DNA from: Nitrospiraceae bacterium
Lineage (GTDB): Bacteria; Nitrospirota; Nitrospiria; Nitrospirales; UBA8639
Length of the DNA stretch: 6,680 nucleotides
NCBI GenBank assembly: GCA_003523945.1
Contig: DOFS01000369.1
Coordinates: 1-6,680, forward strand
Direction of reading: 5' to 3'
How positions within the stretch are numbered: position 1 is the stretch's first letter; each line of letters starts with the position of its first letter. Of this stretch, positions 1-6,000 are shown one piece after another. A program made the translations under genes and the position numbers. The notes beneath the pieces are model-generated. The model saw only the letters and a list, made by a program, of their open reading frames with translations. It made no database searches and was not told the origin of the DNA.

Positions 1-2
1 AT

Positions 3-146
3 ACGTATAACGCTCTCCTGAGCGAAATGATCCCACTTTTGCAGCAGGCAGTTGAGGAGAAGAGTGGTGTGTCCATCTCCGTCTCTGAAGTCAACAGCAG
101 GTCGATGGACCAGGCCAAGGATCAGGACGTTCCAGCTTGCGGTTAG
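3..146 (+). CDS. C-terminal end of an unidentified protein (5' truncated by window edge)
   Basis: One plus-strand frame is open from the window edge to a TAG at 144-146; the other two plus frames stop within the first 21 bases. The 47 visible residues begin TYNALLSEMIPLLQQAVEEK and end DQDVPACG. They look like a normal soluble C-terminus: a probable amphipathic helix (NALLSEMIPLLQQAVEE) followed by a polar, Ser/Asp-rich tail. The helix loosely recalls the Y-x-x-L-x-P-L-L-x-x-A-V-x-E pattern at the end of phage tail-fibre S74 chaperone domains, but the match is too short to name the protein. No function is assigned. The gene would run toward the transposase remnant, which lies on the opposite strand. 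It could also be a chance open frame, since only 144 bases are visible. Confidence 0.4.
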   Translation, partial: TYNALLSEMIPLLQQAVEEKSGVSISVSEVNSRSMDQAKDQDVPACG

Positions 147-255
147 GGACACAGTGCCTTCCCTCTAGCTCCACGGAAATTCGGTGCGGCCATAAGTTGT
201 TCTTCCGCAAAAACCCTCCCCAGATGCGTAGCCAATCGTAGAACAATCAATGCTC

Positions 256-672
256 TCAGCCAACGCCCTGGTCGGTTGGTTTGAGTGTGATTCCGTAGTT
301 CGGGAGGATTCCCTGTTCTCCCTGTTGCGGAGGACCGGCGCCTCGGTGGGGTGACGGTGTACGAGTGGGATCGAGAAAACCTGTCGCTTGATCTGAAGCG
401 GATTTATTTGGTGGTGGTGACCACCCCGGCCGCGACTTCCAACGCCAGAGCAGAAGAAATCCTACACGATGCCATCCGATGAAGGTCTTTGGCGTACCAT
501 TCACCAAGACCTCTTTCCATGCGAACCCGTATGAGAGCAGCACCAGTATCAATCTCGAGAGGTTGTCGAAGCGTCTCGGTCCCACTTATCGCTTTTGGTA
601 GAAGACCAGCTATTTTCGAAGGAAGAGGTTTTCCCCAGCCAAAGCGGTACGGGATCGTCCACATAAGGAAAT
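256..672 (-). pseudogene. Decayed integrase/transposase N-terminal half (IS481/IS3-like, rve superfamily)
   Basis: Read through its stops, one minus-strand frame gives a recognisable transposase N-terminus. RSRTALAGENLFLRK (657-613) is followed by TAG (612-610), LVFYQKR, TAA (588-586), then PRRFDNLSRLILVLLS, FAWKEVLV, TPKTFIGWHRVGF and WRWKSRPG to about 424. This matches the familiar order of the family: RSRAAL-ENLFLRKQL, LVLLSRLF-WR-AL, KPETLIRWHRQGF, WRWKSRPGRP. After position 424 similarity moves to another frame (PLQIKRQV, then HPTEAP, resembling LQRLIREM and NPTWGEER). It then returns to the first frame (NYGITLKPT, resembling LKLGIRVSP-T) before a TGA at 258-256. The same frame reads WGGFLRKNN at 222-196, perhaps an echo of the family's W-x-x-F-x-RN, so the scar may extend to about 187. 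The HTH-like front is present, but the DDE catalytic domain and C-terminus are absent. With two in-frame stops and at least two frame changes, it cannot be functional. No terminal inverted repeats or target duplication were seen. Family recognition is from memory of its motifs. Confidence 0.8.
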
Positions 673-773
673 TCAATGCTTGCCGTCCGTAAAGAGCATG
701 GGACCGGGATGGGAAATCTCACCGAACACGCTGAAGGTCCGTGACATTGTTTTCATGGGCTGTGAGCGTACAC

Positions 774-1037
774 TCATCTCTCTAGGCATGGCGAGCTGAC
801 ATCATCGAACCGCCGCAACGATGCGGTCGGGAAATATTTGCGGAGCACAAGGGCTGAGTTGTCTTCAAGGGTAACCTCATCTAACGCGTCCGGTTTGGTT
901 GTCAGGTGTTGTGTGGCTTCAAAAAGAGATTTAAAAACTGACTGCTCCTGATAGGCTCTGTTTGATTTTTGAGTATATTTTTGACATCTTGAATGGCTGT
1001 CAAAGGCGATTATAGGAAATATGTTGCGTTGCTTCAT
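774..1037 (-). CDS. Doubtful small hypothetical protein, 87 aa
   Basis: This minus-strand frame is open from ATG (1037-1035) to TGA (776-774). It encodes a polar product starting MKQRNIFPIIAFDSHSR, with a middle FKSLFEATQHLTTK and an end VLRKYFPTASLRRFDDV. No signal peptide, membrane segment or recognisable motif is seen. The frame stays open upstream to 1175, but that part lies inside the bestrophin gene, so ATG 1037 is the first start that avoids overlap. There is no Shine-Dalgarno site before it. It would be transcribed away from the bestrophin gene, with 36 bp between the two starts. The amino-acid mix is believable, but the length, missing RBS and lack of family resemblance make a chance ORF about as likely. 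If it is not a gene, 673-1073 holds only the hairpin at 810-830 and the putative promoter region near 980-1016. Confidence 0.25.
   Translation of the reverse strand: MKQRNIFPIIAFDSHSRCQKYTQKSNRAYQEQSVFKSLFEATQHLTTKPDALDEVTLEDNSALVLRKYFPTASLRRFDDVSSPCLER
810..830. other. Small GC-rich hairpin
   Basis: CCG-CCGCA, loop ACGA, TGCGG, a one-base T bulge, then CGG: an 8-bp stem with a four-base loop. It is not followed by a T-run on either strand, so it is not a classical terminator. It falls inside the doubtful minus-strand ORF and may simply be coding sequence. No function is assigned. Confidence 0.3.
980..1004. promoter_or_regulatory. Perfect inverted repeat TTTGACA-N11-TGTCAAA upstream of the bestrophin gene
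   Basis: The arms TTTGACA (980-986) and TGTCAAA (998-1004) are exact reverse complements separated by 11 bases, with half-site centres 18 bp apart. The repeat ends 69 bp before the bestrophin start and overlaps the candidate -35 box. Its size and position suit a dimeric regulator's operator. No specific regulator is recognised, and a 7-bp dyad in AT-rich DNA can occur by chance. Confidence 0.35.
989..1016 (+). promoter_or_regulatory. Candidate sigma70-type promoter for the bestrophin gene
   Basis: TTGAAT (989-994), a 16-base spacer and TATAGG (1011-1016) resemble -35 and -10 boxes. They would start transcription around 1023, leaving a leader of roughly 50 bases. A better -35 match, TTGACA (981-986), lies too far from this -10. 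Each box has two mismatches to consensus, so this is a suggestion from position and composition only. Confidence 0.3.
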
Positions 1038-1073
1038 GACTTTGCTTAAGCGTTTGAAAGAATTTATTGTCCG

Positions 1074-1997
1074 ATGATTGTCAGACGAACGCTTCCATTC
1101 AAGTGGTTTCTGCAAATTGACGGTTGGGCTGTCTTGTTTTATACCCTGTATGGCTACGGAATCTGCACACTTCATTTAGAATTCTTTTTTGAAAAACTCG
1201 CATTCCCTTTTACCGGGATGAGTGTATTTGGAACGGCTGTCGCAATTTTATTGGCGTTTCGAAATAATTCTGCCTATGAACGGTATTGGGAAGCCAGGAT
1301 CACCTGGGGTGAGTTGACCAATTATTCAAGAAATTTTGCCTCACAAGTGCTTGTCTATATTCAACCGCCCCAAGGGAGCGATGCCCAGCCCGGGCAAGTC
1401 GAGGAGCTCCATCGAGAGTTTATTTATCGGCACTTGGCATTTTTGGTGGCCTTGCGTTTACAGCTGCGAGAAGGATATGCGTCGAATGCCCTTTCTTCGT
1501 TCATCACGAAGGCTGAGTTAGTTCGGTTGGAGGCTGTTGCCAATAGGGCCACGCAACTGAATCATTGGCAGGCGAAGCGTTTACAGGAGGTGTTTGATGC
1601 TGGCTGGATTGCCCCGCGTGCCTATGTGATGGGATTAATGGAATCTCTCAAGGATTTTTATATTGCTCAAGGTAAATGTGAACGCATTAAGAATACACCC
1701 TTGCCTCGTCAGTATGGGTTTTTCACCAAGATATTTGTGTGGACATTTCTCTTACTTCTTCCTTTCTCATTGGTGCAACATTTGGGGTGGGAAACACTTC
1801 CCATTTATGTGATGCTGGCGTTCATGTTTACGGTTATGGAACGAGTGGGAAGTCGAACCGAAGATCCCTTTGATGGGAAAAACGAAGATGTTCCGATGAT
1901 TGCGATTTGCCGAACCATTGAGATTGACTTGCGGCAACAATTGGGCGAAACGTCTGTTCCACCTAAAATTGAACCGATCGAGGGTGTGTTGATGTAG
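1074..1997 (+). CDS. Bestrophin family ion channel protein (UPF0187-like), 307 aa
   Basis: Bestrophins are pentameric membrane channels. Animal members conduct chloride; some bacterial homologues (e.g. KpBest) conduct cations. The product shows the family's N-terminal signature FRNNSAYERYWEAR-x2-WG (residues 62-79), the CERIKNTPLPRQY segment (202-214) just before the third hydrophobic stretch, and the conserved EDPFDGKNEDVPM block (263-275) followed by CRTIEIDL. Hydrophobic segments lie at about 18-36, 47-62, 217-237 and 241-258, as expected for four helices around a cytosolic helical body. Length is normal for bacterial members (about 300 aa). ATG 1074 is chosen because the frame has a stop at 1047-1049 with no other good start after it, and because MIVRR is a typical family N-terminus; no strong Shine-Dalgarno is visible. 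The gene appears intact, stands alone on its strand and faces the potassium channel operon. Ion selectivity cannot be read from the sequence. Its DNA is more AT-rich than the helicase gene. Confidence 0.93.
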   Translation: MIVRRTLPFKWFLQIDGWAVLFYTLYGYGICTLHLEFFFEKLAFPFTGMSVFGTAVAILLAFRNNSAYERYWEARITWGELTNYSRNFASQVLVYIQPPQGSDAQPGQVEELHREFIYRHLAFLVALRLQLREGYASNALSSFITKAELVRLEAVANRATQLNHWQAKRLQEVFDAGWIAPRAYVMGLMESLKDFYIAQGKCERIKNTPLPRQYGFFTKIFVWTFLLLLPFSLVQHLGWETLPIYVMLAFMFTVMERVGSRTEDPFDGKNEDVPMIAICRTIEIDLRQQLGETSVPPKIEPIEGVLM

Positions 1998-2184
1998 TGG
2001 TAGAAATGTTGGACTCACCGGGCTCAACTCACGTTCTTCAATGGCTCTGCATTTGAAGGAACGATTTTTGGGTGTGGTGCCCGAGCGAATTAATGTGCTT
2101 CAACTGTTGGACGTTATTAAAACGACTAGAGCTGTGTGGCCAATAAATTCTTCCTGTCCGATCCACACTTCGTAAAGGAGATAT

Positions 2185-2220
2185 CACCCCCCTGAGAATT
2201 TGAAAATCTCTCAGGGGGTG
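2185..2220. terminator. Strong hairpin between converging transcription units (possible bidirectional terminator)
   Basis: CACCCCCCTGAGA and TCTCAGGGGGTG form a stem of about 12 bp with one bulged C, and the A/T-rich loop can add about 3 more pairs. It lies where rightward transcription from the bestrophin gene meets leftward transcription from the channel operon. No T-run follows on either strand (the leftward exit reads GATATCTCCTTT), so efficient intrinsic termination is uncertain. It could instead be a 3' end stabilised against exonucleases. The stop codon of the broken small gene (2213-2211) is inside the stem. Confidence 0.6.
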
Positions 2221-2576
2221 AGTTGTGTCCACTTGTTCGTGTCAGTGTCTTCAGAAATGCCTGCCGCCTTTAATGTGTCGATGATGTTTCTGATGTCCTC
2301 CATAATAGTGGGGTCTGAGATGATGCCAAAAAGGAGGACGATAAAAAGAGCGCCAAAAATTTTCAAATGCCGGTGTCCAAAGTGGTTTCTAAAATGACGA
2401 TTGCTCCGCGGATTCCATAACGGGGTCCGCCTATTCGCCGGTGGAGCATGTATTCCTCGTTTAGCTCGGTCTCGGTCATTACCAATGCCCTGCGATTGCG
2501 AACCACGACTTTATAAATTTCCCAGAACTCTGAACAAGGGCTCAGGCCATACGAGCACCAGAAACAGCGCGTTCAA
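2211..2576 (-). pseudogene. Frame-disrupted small membrane protein gene (about 120 aa if restored)
   Basis: Three consecutive minus-strand pieces look like one protein. Piece A starts at TTG 2576, 9 bases after AGGAG, and reads MNALFLVLVWPEPLFR before running out of frame to TAA 2513-2511. Piece B, in another frame, reads EFWEIYKVVVRNRRALVM, TETELNEEYMLHRRIGG and PRYGIRGAIVI, ending at TGA 2365-2363. Piece C, back in A's frame, reads FRNHFGHRHLKIFGALFIVL, LFGIISDPTIMEDIRNII and DTLKAAGISEDTDTNKW, ending at TGA 2213-2211. Joined, they give a hydrophobic N-terminus, a charged middle, a basic patch before one clear membrane helix, and an acidic tail. A and C share a frame, so two compensating indels (real or sequencing errors) near 2525 and 2375-2400 would explain it. 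Alternatively B (ATG 2479, 38 aa) and C (TTG 2366, 51 aa, starting in a TTGA overlap with B's stop) are separate coupled small genes. It lies 19 bp after the potassium channel gene on the same strand. The family is not recognised. Confidence 0.5.
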
Positions 2577-2585
2577 ATGACGCCA

Positions 2586-2590
2586 CTCCT
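2586..2590 (-). promoter_or_regulatory. Shine-Dalgarno AGGAG for the broken small membrane gene
   Basis: AGGAG on the minus strand lies 9 bases before the TTG at 2576 and directly after the potassium channel stop codon (2598-2596). It is the main reason to think translation restarts here and that the fragments downstream belonged to a real gene. Confidence 0.45.
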
Positions 2591-2595
2591 GTTCC

Positions 2596-3033
2596 TCACG
2601 CAGAGGTAGAATTCTTTCGGTAGAGGGTTTCCATTTGGAGGTAGATGCAGGACGCCGTCCAGGCAATCAGCACTAAGCCCGTGAGTGATTCGATTCCTGT
2701 GAGAAAACGAAGCGGGCCGGTTGGAATAAGATCTCCTAGACCTAAGGTCGTATAGGTGACAAAGGAGTAATACACACAATCCGAAAATCCCGGTGTAAAT
2801 TCACCAACGATAGCCCCATATTCTCCTGCCAGGATTAGCCCATAGTACCCGGACGCAAAAATGACAATTTCCACGATGTGGGCAAGAAGCGCCAGGACAA
2901 TGCCCGCAATGACTCCCAAACGTGGTCGGTTGGCTCGAAGATTGATGAATGTGGAAATACGGTAGACGGCCTCATAATGAACAAAAACAGACATGCCTAC
3001 GAGGAGCATTGTGATGAATAGGGTCAGAATCAT
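2596..3033 (-). CDS. Small potassium channel family protein (Ion_trans_2 pore), 145 aa
   Basis: This is a compact K+ channel subunit; four would assemble around a central pore in the inner membrane. Hydrophobic segments lie at about 3-18, 39-68 and 108-132. Between the last two is the pore loop DCVYYSFVTYTTLGLGDLIP (85-104), with selectivity filter T96-L-G-L-G-D101. The last helix, IESLTGLVLIAWTASCIYLQ (114-133), is typical of bacterial members. No RCK, cyclic-nucleotide or other cytosolic regulatory domain follows; the protein ends 12 residues after the helix. ATG 3033 gives the full first helix, though no strong Shine-Dalgarno precedes it. M9 and M14 are later alternatives that would shorten the helix. 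The gene starts 23 bp after the helicase gene stop and is probably co-transcribed, and translation may depend partly on ribosomes arriving from that gene. The filter differs from canonical TVGYGD by Leu for Val and Leu for Tyr. A K+ channel is most likely, but selectivity is untested. Confidence 0.88.
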   Translation of the reverse strand: MILTLFITMLLVGMSVFVHYEAVYRISTFINLRANRPRLGVIAGIVLALLAHIVEIVIFASGYYGLILAGEYGAIVGEFTPGFSDCVYYSFVTYTTLGLGDLIPTGPLRFLTGIESLTGLVLIAWTASCIYLQMETLYRKNSTSA

Positions 3034-3056
3034 GAATGCCCGAGGTGAACCGGGGG

Positions 3057-6000
3057 TTATCCCAACAGAAAGTCAAAATCCTTTTGAGAGAGAGAGGCTC
3101 CGCCGCCCTGAGGGGTCGCCCCTTCCAGAACGGCGTGATAGAGTTCCAGTTTCTGCTGTTTAAGCTCCATCATTTTTTCTTCAATGGTATGACGCATGAG
3201 CAAACGCATGATGGACACCTTCTGCTTTTGCCCGATACGATGCGCGCGATCAGAGGCTTGATTTTCCACGGCCGGGTTCCACCAGGGGTCTAAGTGAAAG
3301 ACATAGGACGCTTTGGTGAGATTCAGTCCCTGCCCGCCGGCTTTGAGGCTCAGTAAAAAGACCGAAGGCTTGCTTCCCTCCTGGAATTGCTGAACCAGTT
3401 TTTTTCGCGTGGGCGTGGGTGTGGACCCATCCAATCGAACATGAGGAATCCCATGCGCATCGAAGGCCTGTTCGACGATATCCAGAAACGACGTAAATTG
3501 GGAGAAGACCAGCGCGCTGTGCCCCTCATCGAGGAGTTCTTTCAGCCGGTCAAGAAGACATTCAAGCTTCGGAGAAAGATCGGTATGGGAGGGACTGAGC
3601 AATTGCGGCGACAGGCAGATCTGCCGGAGTTTGAGAATCGCCGTGAGCGCAATGATCCGGGCCTGCGCGGGCGTTTGACTGCGATAAGCCGCAGCAATGG
3701 TCGAGCGAATTTTGGTGACCGTCTGCTGATATAAGGACTTTTGGCGGTCCGTCAATTCCAGATACAGATCCGTCTCAATTTTTGGTGGCAGTTCCTTGAG
3801 AATTTGTGCTTTGGTCCGGCGCAGGACAAAGGGTCTGCTCCGCTGCATAATGGTCTCTAATAATGCCGGTGATGGCGCTTTCATCTTCCCTTTGACCTCT
3901 TCATAGTCTCCCAGCAGGCCCGGCACACACAAATCCATCAGGGCGTAATATTCCCCCACATGATTTTCCAGGGGGGTCCCGGTCATCACACATTTGAAAT
4001 ATCCTTTGAGACGTCTCGCGGCACCGGTGGTCCTGGCCACAATATTTTTGACCGCCTGGGCTTCATCGAACAGAATCACATTGAATGGGATCTGTTCGAG
4101 GATCGCAATGTCCCGCCGGATCAGACCGTAGGTCGTGAGCACCACATCGGCCCCGGCAAAGGAGGACGTGCGCTCCTTTCCGGTATACGACTGAACAGTC
4201 AATGTGGGATAAAACCTGGATATTTCATGCTCCCAATTGAATAAAAGGCTGGGAGGAAGCACCACGAGGTGCGGGCCTTGAATCGGTTCCGGAGATGTGA
4301 TGATGCCTTCTTTGATCCCCGCGAATAAACATATGGCTTGCAGGGTTTTTCCCAATCCCATGTCATCCGCCAGGCACGCACCCAGGCGATGTTGATAGAG
4401 AAACCCCAGCCATCGATACCCTTCCTGTTGATACGGGCGAACCGTGGCATCCAAGGCTTGAGGAAGGGGAATGGGTTCAATCTGCTCAAAGTGCAGCAAC
4501 CGGTTGATCAAGGCTTCATCCGCCGGAGGGAGGATGACGGTCACTCCCCGTTTTCTCAAGGCCACCCAATCCAGGATCTGCAGCTTCGGGACACGAACGA
4601 CAGCCTTGTGTTCCCGTTGTTCCATACTGGGCTTATTGGAGAGGAAGGCAAAGGCGCGCAAAATAGCCTGTGTGTTCTGGTCCACAATCCGGATGGTTCC
4701 GTCCGCCTCCATCATTCCACCCCGCTCAAGAATTTTTTCGATATCCTTGGCTTCGATTCGCACCCCGTCACACAGCAATTCCGGTCGTAGTTCGAACCAA
4801 TCAATGCTCGACGCGCGTCGCGCATCGATCGAGCAATCCCACTGTGACGTGGTAATGGGCTGGTCTTGATAGAAAAGTTCGATGCCAACTTCCTGCAATT
4901 TGGCATGAAGCTCGGGAAGCAAGGGATAGAGGGTGGTGAGCGGCAGGCTCATTTCATCATGTTCCACCATTCCCTCAAAAAGCGAGGGCCCCCAGAGCAT
5001 ATACGGAATGGCATACAGCAAGGCTTCTTTTGCCCAATCGTTCACCACGACGCACCAATGCCCCTCATGAACCACCAACCGCACACTGGGTTCCAACGCC
5101 GGCGTGGTAAAGCGTTGCAGGATCTGTTCGGCCTCCGCCTTCAGTTTGAATGGGCGGAATTCCTCCTGGGCGATACAGGCCTTCACGAGTTTCCTGGCCT
5201 CCGAGGGCTTATGGTGACCGATCATTTGGAAAAAGGTGTCATAGAGGAGTGCACGGCGTTTCTTCGCCTTCAAGCCACTCGAGACGGGTTTGGCACGCTC
5301 CAGAAATGGAAACATGCGAAAAATAGGCACACTGGGTCGCCCCTGACTTTCCCCAAGCCAACATTCCGCGCGAAGGACCCCTGTTCGCAAATCCAACACC
5401 GAGGCATCCACCGGAATGGCCTCCGGGATGAACGTGAGGCGATACTGGTACGTCGGCGCCTTTCCGGAATGACGGTGATCCGTGAGTGAGACTTCCCGGC
5501 CGGCACACTTGAGCAATACCGACCGCAGAATCCGGCCTTGTTCGTGAAGGGGAATGTCCAGTTGTAAGCTGATAAATCGTTCGACCGGGATGGAAAAGGT
5601 TGGTCTCGCCATTCCAGTGGGACGTTCTGATGAAAGCCAGCCATCGCGCTGGTGCGATGTGGTCGGTAGGGCCAACGGTCGGCTGAGAGCATCCTCAGGT
5701 TCAATGACCTGCTCCCGTTGACTGTTTTCATACAACAAATCGTAAACGGCCCATCCACCTTCATGTTCAAGTGGCCCAAGTTTTTTGGCATCCAAATCAG
5801 CCGCAAATCCCAGACAGGCGTAGGTGTTCGGTTGTACCTCTCCGAAGCGTAAACAACAGGCGGCAATCGACACGTGCGACCCGAGAATGTCCAGTTCTGT
5901 CTTTGTGGTATACAGCGCATCCGGTGCCCATTCCAGAGGAAATCGTCCGTCCGCATTCTCGAAAAACAGGGCATGATGCTGGCCGTGATGTTTCAGGAAA

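Noticed and set aside
404..676. Minus-strand 90-codon frame and plus-strand 489-692 frame over the transposase remnant.
   Set aside because: The recognisable transposase motifs are in a different minus-strand frame; these are shadows left open by chance.
763..776. Near-palindrome TGAGCGTACACTCA.
   Set aside because: It is short with one mismatched pair, and has no gene start or repeat partner nearby to give it meaning.
2041..2175. Plus-strand 44-codon ORF (MALHLKERFLGVVPERINVL...) just after the bestrophin gene.
   Set aside because: Its composition is plausible, but there is no RBS, no recognisable motif and it is short; kept only as a note.
2038..2232. Minus-strand 64-codon frame across the hairpin.
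   Set aside because: No RBS or motif; it crosses the hairpin and the end of the more convincing membrane-protein fragment.
2200..2397. Plus-strand 65-codon open frame beginning with TTG.
   Set aside because: It is antisense to the small membrane gene piece, which has the better signal-like start; the AAGGAG at 2175-2180 is about 20 bases from the TTG, too far to serve it.
4866..5489. Plus-strand open frame of 207 codons inside the helicase gene.
   Set aside because: It is antisense to a gene with family motifs; its composition (many Arg, His, Gln, Gly) is that of a shadow frame.
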